Below, piece by piece: positions 1 to 8,121 of a DNA stretch of 39,808 nt. The notes beneath the pieces are model-generated. The model was not told the origin of the DNA, made no database searches, and was given only the letters and a program-made list of their open reading frames with translations. A program made the position numbers and the translations under genes. Position 1 is the stretch's first letter. Each line of letters opens with the position of its first letter. The DNA comes from Klebsiella pneumoniae. GTDB taxonomy: Bacteria; Desulfobacterota; Binatia; Bin18. The stretch lies in the NCBI GenBank assembly GCA_945865755.1, contig CAMBFS010000012.1, positions 1-39,808 of the forward strand. Reading direction: 5' to 3'.

Positions 1-60
1 CAGTTGGGCGATTTCTTGGTCGATGGCGTTGATTTCAGCCTGTAAGTCTTCTCTGTTCAA
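1..60 (-). CDS. Partial hypothetical protein, N-terminus only
   Basis: An open frame on the minus strand runs off the left edge. Its first 20 residues read LNREDLQAEINAIDQEIAQL from a possible TTG start at 58-60, a polar helical or coiled-coil-like sequence. No in-frame ATG and no clear ribosome binding site are visible, so the start is uncertain. No function can be assigned from 20 residues. A short CA-repeat (71-80) lies just upstream. Confidence 0.25.
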   Translation of the reverse strand, partial: MNREDLQAEINAIDQEIAQL

Positions 61-94
61 AGTCCATAAAGTGTGTGTGTTTAGCGGCTATTTG

Positions 95-388
95 TCAAGA
101 TATTTTGGCGATTTTTCGGGTTGCCTTGGAATTTAAAGTAGATACCTTCACCCGATGCGTGGTGGTGGGAGAGCAGACCCACACCGCGCCGTTGTGAGGG
201 AAAAACCAGATTTCCGCCGCTTTGCCGAACTGGCCATCCTTGCGTTCGCTTTGGATGTAGACGTACTTGCTGCTGTCGAGCGTCTTTTGCTGTTCGGCTG
301 AAAGTGGAGCGCCCTGGGCTGGGGTGATCAAGCCACTCACCCCAATCACCAAAGCCGCGAAAAACACTATCCATTGATGGCGTTGCAT
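95..388 (-). CDS. Small exported hypothetical protein
   Basis: About 97 residues with an N-terminal Sec-type signal: a basic start, a hydrophobic stretch (IVFFAALVIGVSGLI) and a probable cleavage after AQGA. Three ATG codons follow each other directly after AAGGAGG; the third has the best spacing and is used here. The mature part contains a DGQFGKAAEIWFFPHNGAVW segment that loosely recalls the strand pairs of pyridoxamine-phosphate-oxidase-like split barrels, but the protein is too short for a whole domain and may be C-terminally truncated. It lies about 50 bp downstream of the cyclophilin gene on the same strand, so the two may be cotranscribed. Function unknown. Confidence 0.6.
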   Translation of the reverse strand: MQRHQWIVFFAALVIGVSGLITPAQGAPLSAEQQKTLDSSKYVYIQSERKDGQFGKAAEIWFFPHNGAVWVCSPTTTHRVKVSTLNSKATRKIAKIS

Positions 389-439
389 CATCATCCTCCT
401 TGTCTCGTGGGAGAGAATTGTTCATTACACTATCGTTGA

Positions 440-1048
440 CTACTGCCCTGCTGGTGCACTGACGGTGATCGACTTGATCGTCACCTCTTCAGTCGGCACG
501 TCGGAGTGCGGTCCTTTACGACCAGTTTGGACACGCTCGATTTTCTGGACAATGTCGAGTCCTTCGGTGACCTTGCCGAACACGCAATAGCCAAAGCCTT
601 GGGCCGTTTCGCTCTGGAAATTGAGGAAGTCATTGTTCTTGGCGTTAATGAAGAACTGCGCGGTCGCGCTATGCGGATCATTGGTGCGCGCCATCGCCAG
701 GGTGCCCAACTCATTCTTGAGGCCGTTGGACGCTTCATTCTTGACCGGCGCTTTCGTGGACTTCTGCTGCATGTCTGGCGTCATGCCGCCCCCCTGCACC
801 ATGAAGCCGGGAATCACGCGATGAAAAATCGTGCCGTCGTAAAATTTGTCATTCACATAAGCTAGAAAATTCTTGACCGTCTCCGGCGCTTCCTTGTCGT
901 AGAGGGCGACTTTGATGTCCCCCATCGACGTTGAGATAGTAACCACGGAACCTCCTTTCGGTTCAGGGTTGGTTGCCCCTGAACAACTCGGTAATGTTAA
1001 AAAAATAGCTGCGATGACAGGAAGGATTTTCGCTACATTCCGCATCAT
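440..1048 (-). CDS. Lipoprotein peptidyl-prolyl cis-trans isomerase (cyclophilin type)
   Basis: Cyclophilins catalyse cis-trans isomerisation of proline peptide bonds and help proteins fold. The N-terminus is a lipoprotein signal with a lipobox LPSC, so the enzyme is probably anchored at the outer face of a membrane and works in the periplasm. The cyclophilin core is complete: the [14 protein letters not shown] motif carries the catalytic Arg and the Phe/Gln of the proline pocket, and LAMART...SATAQFFIN follows. The length (about 202 residues with signal) is normal for bacterial single-domain cyclophilins. The start is placed at the ATG preceded by GCGAGG; a further ATG 15 bp upstream is possible. 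Family assignment is very safe; location is inferred from the lipobox. Confidence 0.93.
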   Translation of the reverse strand: MMRNVAKILPVIAAIFLTLPSCSGATNPEPKGGSVVTISTSMGDIKVALYDKEAPETVKNFLAYVNDKFYDGTIFHRVIPGFMVQGGGMTPDMQQKSTKAPVKNEASNGLKNELGTLAMARTNDPHSATAQFFINAKNNDFLNFQSETAQGFGYCVFGKVTEGLDIVQKIERVQTGRKGPHSDVPTEEVTIKSITVSAPAGQ

Positions 1049-1132
1049 AATTCCTCGCTCCATGAAAAGTGTCGGGAGCCCTTTTAGCCCACGTCTCTAT
1101 TCTAGGGAAGTGCCTTTCCTGCTCTCGCGGCG

Positions 1133-1783
1133 TCATGCCCGCGCGGGGAGGCGGTCGAAGTAATCAATCACTTCTTGTGTGGGCACGACATCGCCATATT
1201 TGGAGCCGATGTCGAAGAGATTGGCCTCGTGCGGTTCTTGGGCGCGGTCGCCGACCGCTTCGACGGGAATGATTGGGCGAAACCCATGCGCGAGCGCGTC
1301 CATGACTGTTGCGCGCACGCAGCCGCTCGTTGTACAGCCAGTGACGATCACGGTATCAACCGCTTTCATGGTCAGCGTTGACGCCAGGTAGGTGCCGAAA
1401 AAACCCGAGGCGTATTTCTTGACGATCACCAAATCTTCCGGCGCGCGGTTGAGGCGCGGATCAAGGTCCACCAGCTCGCTGCCAAGAGTGAGCAATCGGA
1501 GCGACGGCGCTTTCTCTGGCCATAAGCCCGCGTCATCTTGCCGGTGCGGGTCGTAGCCGACCACCGTGAAGATCACGGGCACCTGCTTCTTGCGGGCCGC
1601 GGTAATCAAGGCGTTCGTCGCGGCGACTTCCGCGTCAAAGTTTCCGGCCAACGGTGAACGCTCTGGCGCGGTGAAGCCGAGCTGAAAGTCGACCACTACA
1701 ATGGCGGGCCGTGTGCCATATCCCAGTGTATGGCCGAGTTGGGCGCGCTGATAGATGGTGTGTTTGTCTTGTTGTTGTGCCAT
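1133..1783 (-). CDS. Isochorismatase-family cysteine hydrolase (N-carbamoylsarcosine amidase-like)
   Basis: A cysteine hydrolase of 216 residues. The catalytic triad is visible: Asp32 in VVDFQLGF, Lys122 or 123 in VIVKKYASGFF, and nucleophile Cys155 in VTGCTTSGCVRATV, followed by the usual MDALAHGFRPIIPVEAVGDR segment. Members hydrolyse amides such as N-carbamoylsarcosine or maleamate, or the isochorismate vinyl ether. The VTGCTTSGCVRAT signature and the long N-terminus before the first strand resemble the N-carbamoylsarcosine amidase branch; the substrate is inferred. The start is the ATG at 1781-1783, with AAGGAG 10 bp upstream; a longer open frame to 1870 has no such site. The 5' end of this gene (1700-1798) is duplicated at 2844-2942. 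Confidence 0.88.
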   Translation of the reverse strand: MAQQQDKHTIYQRAQLGHTLGYGTRPAIVVVDFQLGFTAPERSPLAGNFDAEVAATNALITAARKKQVPVIFTVVGYDPHRQDDAGLWPEKAPSLRLLTLGSELVDLDPRLNRAPEDLVIVKKYASGFFGTYLASTLTMKAVDTVIVTGCTTSGCVRATVMDALAHGFRPIIPVEAVGDRAQEPHEANLFDIGSKYGDVVPTQEVIDYFDRLPARA

Positions 1784-1798
1784 CCGTGCTCTCCTTCG
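1700..1798. repeat. Direct repeat, copy A (isochorismatase gene 5' end)
   Basis: These 99 bp, covering the ribosome binding site and first about 27 codons of the isochorismatase-family gene, recur at 2844-2942 in the same orientation with about 10-15% differences. The repeat marks one boundary of a segmental duplication that also contains the Uma2 gene at 2027. Confidence 0.85.
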
Positions 1799-2026
1799 TG
1801 CGCGGGTTGTCGTGTTGACCCGCGGACAATCGCGCGCCGGATTATCTCGCTGGATGGGGCGGGCTGTCAATGTGAACGGTGCCTACCAAGGGGGCTGGAG
1901 AGCGAAACCTCTCGACAGGCGGTACGGGACCTTGTATTTTCGCTCGCGAGTAGGAACGGCGTTCCTCATCATCTTCGTCCAGACTATGATGCTCGAATCC
2001 TAAGCGCAGCCAGCGAGGTACTTCTT

Positions 2027-2797
2027 ATGTTGGAATCAACGCCGGACATCAGTATCGACTACGATGCCCTCATCACCGAGGATGACACGCCTGTGGATAA
2101 TATCCCCTCCGAGAAACAACAGCGCTTGTTGACTGAACCCCTGTATAGTTCTTGGCAAGGGCCGCCGGGGAAGCACCGCCCGTTTCTGGCCGCGGCCAAC
2201 ATCGGGATCTTCTCGCAGACGGAGCTGCCCGCCATCGTGCCGGACGTGTTTCTGAGCCTGGATGTGGAGGTGGCGCAGGACTGGTGGCTCAAGAAACATC
2301 GCTCGTATTATATCTGGGACGTGGGCAAGCCGCCCGACCTGGTGATTGAGATTGTGTCCAATATCATTGGGAACGAGAATGGCGAGAAGCGCAAGAAGTA
2401 TGGGTGGATGCGCGTGCCATTTTACGTGATTTATGATCCGCGGCTTGAGGTGATGGAAGAGGTACTCACCGTGTATGAGTTGCGGGATCTCCAATATGAG
2501 CGGCGCGAGCGCTTCCTGTTCGCTTGTCTGAATCTGGGGCTGACCCTGTGGGAGGGGGAGTTTGAAGGGAAGGTCGGCACCTGGTTACGCTGGACGGATG
2601 GCCAAGGGAAGCTCATTCCCACCGGCAAGGAGCGCGCCGCGCAAGCCGACCAACGGGCCGAGCAGGAGCGACAACGCGCCGCGCAAGCCGACCAACGGGC
2701 CGCGCACGCGGAGCAACGCGTCGAACAGGTGGAGCAACGGATGGAACGTCTTGCGGCGTTACTCCGCCAAGCGGGGATAGTCCCAGACGAGCAATAA
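2027..2797 (+). CDS. Uma2 family (DUF820) endonuclease-like protein, array copy 1
   Basis: 256 residues. The Uma2/DUF820 fold is a PD-(D/E)XK-like nuclease fold, very common in cyanobacteria and some environmental phyla; the biological role is not established. The core reads IVPDVFLSLDVEV..., then PPDLVIEIVSN and GEKRKKY.W..VPFYVIYDPR, which supply the Asp, the Glu-x-Val and the Lys expected for the metal site. Residues from about 200 form a basic-acidic coiled coil made of short AEQ-ADQRA-like units, ending LAALLRQAGIVPDEQ. The start is the ATG at 2027 after GCGAGGT, the only start conserved in all three copies; the open frame reaches back to 1730, into the divergent gene. Copies 2 and 3 follow at 3055 and 3997. 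Confidence 0.85.
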   Translation: MLESTPDISIDYDALITEDDTPVDNIPSEKQQRLLTEPLYSSWQGPPGKHRPFLAAANIGIFSQTELPAIVPDVFLSLDVEVAQDWWLKKHRSYYIWDVGKPPDLVIEIVSNIIGNENGEKRKKYGWMRVPFYVIYDPRLEVMEEVLTVYELRDLQYERRERFLFACLNLGLTLWEGEFEGKVGTWLRWTDGQGKLIPTGKERAAQADQRAEQERQRAAQADQRAAHAEQRVEQVEQRMERLAALLRQAGIVPDEQ

Positions 2798-2843
2798 CGT
2801 CTGACGGGTATTCCTCCTTTCTGTTCATTGAGGACTGACCCGC

Positions 2844-2942
2844 AATGGCGGGCCGTTTGCTATATCCCAGTTTGTGGCCGAGTTGGGCGCGCGGATAGAT
2901 GGCGTGTTTGTCTGGTTGCAGTGCCATCCGTACTCTCCTTCG
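2844..2942 (-). pseudogene. Beheaded duplicate of the isochorismatase gene start
   Basis: On the minus strand, an ATG at 2925-2927 with an upstream AAGGAG site opens MALQPDKHAIYPRAQLGHKL, which matches the first residues of the hydrolase at 1133-1783. Similarity stops at 2844, and beyond it the frame only reads the antisense of Uma2 copy 1. It is a start region without a body, left by duplication of the segment holding the divergent promoter and the Uma2 gene. On the other side the repeat joins the Uma2 upstream region at CGACAGG, skipping about 110 bp present in the original. Confidence 0.8.
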
Positions 2943-3054
2943 ACAGGTGGGACGGGGCCTTGTACTTTCGCCCGCGAGCAGGAACTGGGTTCCCCATTAT
3001 CTTCGTTCAGATTACGATGCTCGAATTCTCAGAGCAGCCAGCGAGGTGCTTCTT

Positions 3055-3822
3055 ATGTTGGAATTAACGCCGGACGTCGGTATCGACTTTGATACGCTCA
3101 TCACCGAGGATGATACGCCCGTGGATAATATCCCCTCCGAGAAACAACAGCGCTTGTTGACTGAACCCCTGTATAGTTCCTGGCCAGGGCCGGGTGAGCA
3201 CCGCCCGTTTCTGGTCGCGGCCAACATCGGGGTCTTCTCTCAGACGGAACTTCCCGCCATCGTGCCGGATGTGTTTCTGAGCCTGGATGTGGAGGTGGCG
3301 CGGGACTGGTGGCTCAAGAAACATCGCTCGTATTTTATCTGGGACGTGGGCAAACCGCCGGACCTGGTGATTGAGATTGTCTCCAACACCGTGGGGAACG
3401 AGAATGGCGAGAAACGCAAAAAGTATGCGTGGATGCGCGTGCCATTCTACGTGATTTATGATCCGCGCCTCGAGGTGATGGAAGAGGCGCTCACCGTGTA
3501 TGAGTTGCGGGGTCTCCAGTATGAACGACGAGAGAGCTGGCTGTTTGCTTGTTTGAATCTGGGGCTGACCCTGTGGGAGGGGGAGTTTGAGGGGAAGGGG
3601 GACACCTGGTTACGCTGGACAGATGGCCAGGGGCAGCTCATTCCCACCGGCAAGGAGCGCGCCGAACAGGAACAACACCGCGCCGCGCAAGCCGACCACC
3701 GCGCCGCGCAAGAACGGCAACGGGCCGAGCACGCAGAGCAGCGCGCCGAACAGGTAGAGCAACGGATGGCACGTCTTGCGGCGTTACTCCGCCAAGCGGG
3801 GATAGAGCCAGACGAGAAATAG
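3055..3822 (+). CDS. Uma2 family (DUF820) endonuclease-like protein, array copy 2
   Basis: 255 residues, a close paralog of copies 1 and 3, with the same PDVFLSLDVEVA, PPDLVIEIVSN and VPFYVIYDPR elements. The ATG at 3055 follows GCGAGGTGCTTCTT, nearly identical to the leader of copy 1, which supports the start. The C-terminal coiled coil has its own arrangement of AEQEQHRA/AQADHRA units and ends AGIEPDEK. The upstream region contains the isochorismatase fragment rather than a full divergent gene, so its promoter context differs from copy 1. Its 3' flank is unlike that of copies 1 and 3. Function of the family is unknown. Confidence 0.85.
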   Translation: MLELTPDVGIDFDTLITEDDTPVDNIPSEKQQRLLTEPLYSSWPGPGEHRPFLVAANIGVFSQTELPAIVPDVFLSLDVEVARDWWLKKHRSYFIWDVGKPPDLVIEIVSNTVGNENGEKRKKYAWMRVPFYVIYDPRLEVMEEALTVYELRGLQYERRESWLFACLNLGLTLWEGEFEGKGDTWLRWTDGQGQLIPTGKERAEQEQHRAAQADHRAAQERQRAEHAEQRAEQVEQRMARLAALLRQAGIEPDEK

Positions 3823-3996
3823 CTCAATGCTGCGTACGGTGTTGGTGCGGGGACTTCGGCCTCTCTAGGGTTGTCCACTCGGTAGGGAGGAGGAGCCCTC
3901 ATCTTTGTGCTCGCGAGGAGGACTGAGGTTCTCCCCATGCTCATCCAGTCTACGCTGCTCGAATCCGCAAGAGCAGCCAGTAGTGAGGAATCTCTT

Positions 3997-4848
3997 ATGT
4001 TGGAATCATACTCAGACCTTGATATCGACTTCGATACGCTCATCACCGAGGATGACACACCCGTGGACAATATCCCCTCCGAGAAACAACAGCGCTTGTT
4101 GACTGAACCCCTGTATAGTTCCTGGCAAGGGCCAGGGGACCAACGCTCGTTTCTGGCCGCGGCCAACATCGGAGTCTTTTCTCAGACGGAGCTTCCCGCC
4201 ATCGTGCCGGATGTGTTTCTGAGCCTGGATGTGGAGGTGGCGCGAGACTGGTGGCTGAAGAAACATCGCTCGTATTACATCTGGGACGTGGGCAAGCCGC
4301 CGGATTTGGTGATCGAGATTGTGTCCAACACTATTGGGAACGAGAATGGCGAGAAGCGCAAAAAGTATGCGTGGATGCGAGTGCCGTTTTACGTGATCTA
4401 TGATCCGCGCCTGGAGGTGATGGCAGAGGTGCTCACCGTGTATGAGTTGCGGGATCTCCAGTATGAGCGACGAGAGAGCTTGCTGTTCGCCTGTCTGAAT
4501 CTGGGGCTGACCCTGTGGGAGGGGGAGTTTGAGGGGAAGGTGGACACCTGGTTACGCTGGACGGATGGCCAGGGGCAGCTCATTCCCACCGGCAAGGAGC
4601 GCGCCGAACAGGAACAACAACGCGCCGAAGAGGAGCGCCAACGCGCCGAACAAGCCGACCACCGCGCCGCGCAAGAGCGCCAACACGCCGAGCAAGCCGA
4701 CCAACGCGCTGTGCAAGCCGACCAACGCGCTGTGCAAGAACGGCAACGGGCCGAGCACGCGGAGCAGCGCGTTGAACAGGTGGAGCAACGGATGGCACGT
4801 CTTGCGGCGTTACTCCGCCAAGCGGGGATAGTCCCAGACGAGCAGTAA
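3997..4848 (+). CDS. Uma2 family (DUF820) endonuclease-like protein, array copy 3 with extended coiled coil
   Basis: 283 residues. The nuclease-like core matches copies 1 and 2 almost residue for residue, but the C-terminal coiled coil is about 27 residues longer because extra AEEERQR, AEQADHRA and AVQADQRA units are present; two adjacent units are nearly identical at the DNA level (around 4700-4735), a sign of recent slippage or unequal exchange. The 3' flank just after the stop (4849-4900) resembles that of copy 1 (2798-2843), so copies 1 and 3 share an ancestral end. The start ATG at 3997 aligns with the starts of the other copies; the upstream sequence is more diverged. Confidence 0.85.
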   Translation: MLESYSDLDIDFDTLITEDDTPVDNIPSEKQQRLLTEPLYSSWQGPGDQRSFLAAANIGVFSQTELPAIVPDVFLSLDVEVARDWWLKKHRSYYIWDVGKPPDLVIEIVSNTIGNENGEKRKKYAWMRVPFYVIYDPRLEVMAEVLTVYELRDLQYERRESLLFACLNLGLTLWEGEFEGKVDTWLRWTDGQGQLIPTGKERAEQEQQRAEEERQRAEQADHRAAQERQHAEQADQRAVQADQRAVQERQRAEHAEQRVEQVEQRMARLAALLRQAGIVPDEQ

Positions 4849-5049
4849 CGTCCGACGGGCAGCCTCCTTTTCGCTTCATTGAGGACTGCCCCGCATCGCG
4901 CCTCCACGCGCGGAAGAATCTCTCCCTTGACGCTGTAGCAGACGGGTTATATGTCCACAGGACACTATTGAGACGTTCCCGTTGCGCGCTGCACCCAAAG
5001 CGCGGCGATGTGTGGAACGACAACGCACTATCTTCTAAGGAGGGATTCC

Positions 5050-6744
5050 ATGGCCACGTATGATCTGATTCTTCGCGGCGGAATGATTGTTGATGGAACA
5101 CGTCTGCCGCGCTACCGCGCCGATATTGGCATCAAGAATGGCCGCATCGCCAAAATTGGCCGCCTCGCCGCCCATGAGGCCACCAAGACGATTGACGCCA
5201 GTGGGCTCGTCGTCGCCCCCGGCTTTGTGGACCTGCATACCCATTACGATGCCCAAGTCTATTGGGACCCCTACTGCTCGATTTCGGGCTGGCACGGTGT
5301 GACTTCCGCCGTGATCGGCAATTGCGGCTTTGGCTTTGCCCCGGTCCGTCCCGAAGAACGCGATCGGTCCATGCTCACCATGACCCGCGTCGAAGCGATT
5401 CCCTATGCCTCAATGAAGGAAGGCATGCCGTGGGATTGGGTCACCTTTCCCGATTATCTCAACAGCATCGAACGCACACCAAAAGGCATCAACTTGTTGC
5501 CATACGTCCCGGTCGCGCCAATTATGATTTGGGCGATGGGATTGGACGGCGCCAAATCCGGCAGAATGCCCACCGAGAAAGAAACCCAGGAGATGTGCCG
5601 CTTGATTCATGAAGGGATGGATGCCGGTGGCTGTGGCTGGTCGTCGCAACGACTCGGTGCCAATAGCATCCAGATGGACTATGACGGCACACCGATGGTG
5701 ACGGACATCATGCACGATGAAACCTGCATGGCTTTCGCGCGGGTCCTCGCCGAGCGTAACGAAGGATTTATCCAGTCGATCTTCCTGTCGCCCGATGGCA
5801 AGAACGAAAGCGCGCAGCGCCACTTCGAGGAGCTGGCGCGTGTGAGCGGACGCCCGATTCTGTACAACGTCGTCCAAGCCAGTGATCGCTTCCCGGAACG
5901 CCACCGCAATCAACTCGCGTGGCTGGAACGCTGCCGGGCCGAAGGTCTGCGCATTTATGGTCAGGGCGTCACAACCGATCCGAGTTTCGTGTTCACCTTC
6001 GAGGACTGGAACCTGTGGGATGATGATCCGGCGTGGCTCGCTGTGACCGTGGGAACACTGGAAGAACGGCGAACCAAACTGGCCGACCCCGCGCGGCGTC
6101 CAGGGCTCAAGAAAGAGACCTCTGGGCTCATCAGTGACTCGTTCGATGCGATCACCGTGCTCAAAGTCCAACGGCCCGATATGAAGGATTGCGAGAATCT
6201 GACCCTCAAGGAAATCGGACAACGCCAAGGCAAACACCCCGTCGATGCGATGCTTGACCTCGCGGTGGCGGATAATCTCAAGACTGAGTTCTATACCACC
6301 ATTGGATGCAGTCTCTCCTCCTTGTCCGAGGTGGTGCGCTCCGACCTCACGCTGCTTGGCGTGTCGGATGGCGGGGCCCACACCAAATTCTTCACTGCTG
6401 GGCGCTATCCCACCGAAACCATTCAGCGGTTGGTGCGTGACAATCAAGTGCTGAGCTTGGAAGAAGCGCATTGGAAGTTGAGCGCGCTTCCGGCTTGGTG
6501 CGCGGGCTTCCGTGACCGTGGGACGCTGCGCGAAGGGTCGCCCGCCGACATCGTCATGTACGATTACGACAATCTGAAAGTGCTCCCCGTCGAGGTCGCC
6601 CACGACATGCCAGGCAACGAATGGCGTCGGGTGCAGCGCGCGGAAGGGTATCACTACGTGTTGGTCAACGGCGAAGTGACGATCAAGGACGATCAACCCA
6701 CTGGTGTCACCTCTGGCCGCCTCCTGCGCCACGGGCAGGGATAA
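5050..6744 (+). CDS. N-acyl-D-amino-acid deacylase family amidohydrolase
   Basis: 564 residues of the D-aminoacylase branch of the amidohydrolase superfamily, cytoplasmic zinc enzymes that hydrolyse N-acyl-D-amino acids and related amides. The N-terminus (YDLILRGGMIVDG...) is the small beta-sandwich domain; metal ligands His63 and His65 lie in DLHTHYDAQ and the branch-typical metal Cys92 in IGNCGFG. GVSDGGAHTKFF near residue 440 supplies the late conserved Asp. The C-terminal GTLREGSPADIVMYD segment closes the beta-sandwich. The ATG at 5050 has AAGGAGG 7 bp upstream; an in-frame ATG at 5008 has none. Many environmental members of this branch are uncharacterised, so the substrate is open. It is followed on the same strand by a luciferase-like oxidoreductase, possibly part of the same catabolic unit. 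Confidence 0.88.
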   Translation: MATYDLILRGGMIVDGTRLPRYRADIGIKNGRIAKIGRLAAHEATKTIDASGLVVAPGFVDLHTHYDAQVYWDPYCSISGWHGVTSAVIGNCGFGFAPVRPEERDRSMLTMTRVEAIPYASMKEGMPWDWVTFPDYLNSIERTPKGINLLPYVPVAPIMIWAMGLDGAKSGRMPTEKETQEMCRLIHEGMDAGGCGWSSQRLGANSIQMDYDGTPMVTDIMHDETCMAFARVLAERNEGFIQSIFLSPDGKNESAQRHFEELARVSGRPILYNVVQASDRFPERHRNQLAWLERCRAEGLRIYGQGVTTDPSFVFTFEDWNLWDDDPAWLAVTVGTLEERRTKLADPARRPGLKKETSGLISDSFDAITVLKVQRPDMKDCENLTLKEIGQRQGKHPVDAMLDLAVADNLKTEFYTTIGCSLSSLSEVVRSDLTLLGVSDGGAHTKFFTAGRYPTETIQRLVRDNQVLSLEEAHWKLSALPAWCAGFRDRGTLREGSPADIVMYDYDNLKVLPVEVAHDMPGNEWRRVQRAEGYHYVLVNGEVTIKDDQPTGVTSGRLLRHGQG

Positions 6745-6885
6745 CCCCCACCAGACCACAACGCGGTTCGGGACAGGGATCGTTCTTCCCGCCCCTCTGT
6801 CCCGAACCTCCTTCCCCCTGTCGCGCCTCTTCGGAGGCGCCCCTATGGATTTCGCTTGGGCTCGTAAAGGAAAAGGTGTCTCACC

Positions 6886-7887
6886 ATGAACGATGTGAAA
6901 TTTAGTCTGTTCTTGCCGACCGGGGATTTCGCCAAAGCCCGGGCGGCGGCGGAATGGGCCGATACCCACGGCTTTTATTCCGTCTCCATCAACGATCATT
7001 TCTTTTCGCCCCTCGCGTCGCCCCAGACGCCACAGTTGGAGTGCTACGCGACGCTGAGCGCCATCGCCGCGGTGACCAAGAACGTGCGCCTCGCGCCCTC
7101 AGTCACCGCGATGTCTTTCCGCTCTCCGGCCATGCTCGCCAAGATGACCGCGACTCTCGATCACATCAGCAATGGGCGCTTTATCTTTGGTGTCGGTGCC
7201 GGGTGGCAACGCTCCGAATATGACGCGCATGGCTATCCGTATCCGCCTAACATGGAGCGTTTGGAGCAACTTGAGGATGCGCTCAAATTGATCAAAGCCA
7301 TGTGGACACAAGAGGAGCCGACCTACCACGGGCGCTTCTTCTCGATTGACAAGGCGTACAATAATCCACGCCCGGTGCAAAAGCCGCATCCGCCCATCAT
7401 GGTGGGCGGCGCGGGCAAGAAGCTGCTGCAAATCGTCGCCGCCGAAGGGCAGATCGCCAACCTCATTCCGCCCATCGTTAACGGGAAAGACTTCGCGCAA
7501 GACCCGGCGGCGGCGGTGCGATTCGACAAGGCGGAGCTGAAACGGCGCATTAACATGCTCAACGGTTTCGTGGCGGAGGCCGGGCGCGCGCCTGGGTCCG
7601 TGGAAATCAGCGGCATCGCGATGGTCAACATCATGCGGAGTAAGAGTGACGCGGACGCGGCGGTCAAGGCGACGGCGGCGGCGATGGGCTTCCCAAATGA
7701 AGAAGCGATGCGTGCTTCGCCGGTGGCGCTGATCGGGACTCCCGACGAGGTGCGACGAGAACTGCGCACGCGCATCGAGGAATTTGGCATGACGTACTAC
7801 ATCGTGTTTCCGCGCTCGGACGAAGTGCGCGATATTTTGGCGAAGGAGATTCTGCCGGAATTCGCGCCCACGGGCGGGCAACATTAA
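6886..7887 (+). CDS. Luciferase-like (LLM class) oxidoreductase, F420-type subfamily
   Basis: 333 residues with a luciferase-like monooxygenase TIM barrel. Conserved parts include the N-terminal KFSLFLPTGDFAKARAAAEWADT, the NVRLAPSVTAMSFRSPAMLAK strand-helix, and GRFIFGVGAGWQRSEYDAHG, which is typical of subfamilies that use deazaflavin F420 rather than FMN. PHPPIMVGGAGKKLL binds the cofactor phosphate region. Such enzymes oxidise or reduce small organic substrates; the substrate is not predictable. The start has an AAAGGAAAAGG stretch upstream. It lies 141 bp after the amidohydrolase, same strand. Whether this organism makes F420 cannot be judged from the window. Confidence 0.85.
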   Translation: MNDVKFSLFLPTGDFAKARAAAEWADTHGFYSVSINDHFFSPLASPQTPQLECYATLSAIAAVTKNVRLAPSVTAMSFRSPAMLAKMTATLDHISNGRFIFGVGAGWQRSEYDAHGYPYPPNMERLEQLEDALKLIKAMWTQEEPTYHGRFFSIDKAYNNPRPVQKPHPPIMVGGAGKKLLQIVAAEGQIANLIPPIVNGKDFAQDPAAAVRFDKAELKRRINMLNGFVAEAGRAPGSVEISGIAMVNIMRSKSDADAAVKATAAAMGFPNEEAMRASPVALIGTPDEVRRELRTRIEEFGMTYYIVFPRSDEVRDILAKEILPEFAPTGGQH

Positions 7888-7904
7888 GTTGGCGAATTCC
7901 CTCT

Positions 7905-8046
7905 CCCGGCTGGGCAATGGCATTAAGTTAAGGGGGAGACTGTCATTGCGAGGAGTCGGACGACGAAGCAATCTCCAACAAAACAAAGATTGCTTCGCTG
8001 CTCGCAATGACACGGTTGCTTAACTTAACGCCATTGCCCGGCTGGG
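7905..8046. mobile_element. MITE-like element with 18-bp terminal inverted repeats and 10-bp target duplication
   Basis: A 122-bp element (7915-8036) has termini CAATGGCATTAAGTTAAG and, reading in from the other end, CAATGGCGTTAAGTTAAG (17 of 18 identical). It is flanked on both sides by the direct repeat CCCGGCTGGG (7905-7914 and 8037-8046). The interior is a second palindrome with arms GTCATTGCGAG...GAAGCAATCT. The termini resemble IS4-family ends (AATGCC..CAGTTAAGG type), and that family makes 10-13 bp target duplications, so this is probably a non-autonomous derivative. The element has no coding capacity. Confidence 0.75.
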
Positions 8047-8066
8047 AGAGGGCTAGGGTGAGGGGG
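8037..8066. repeat. Dispersed palindrome CCCTCTCCC-GGGAGAGGG, interrupted copy
   Basis: Joining 7898-7914 to 8047-8066 across the MITE recreates CCCTCTCCCGGCTGGGAGAG followed by GGCTAGGGTGAGGG. The same repeat is found uninterrupted, in the opposite orientation, at 12985-13015. The insertion went into the loop of the palindrome. Confidence 0.75.
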
Positions 8067-8121
8067 ATTCCCAATGCGATTCCAGACTTCCGCTTTCGGT
8101 GTGAATGATGGGGAAATCTAG

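Noticed and set aside
2613..2927. Functional second isochorismatase gene
   Set aside because: Only the first about 27 codons match; the catalytic Asp, Lys and Cys are missing and the rest is antisense of Uma2 copy 1.
4398..4907. Cys- and Ser-rich minus-strand frame opposite Uma2 copy 3
   Set aside because: Its repeats are only the reverse reading of the coiled-coil codons of the Uma2 gene.
5410..6999. Minus-strand open frame of 529 codons opposite the amidohydrolase gene
   Set aside because: It is antisense to a gene with complete motifs, has no ribosome site and no recognisable domain; high-GC codon use creates such shadows.
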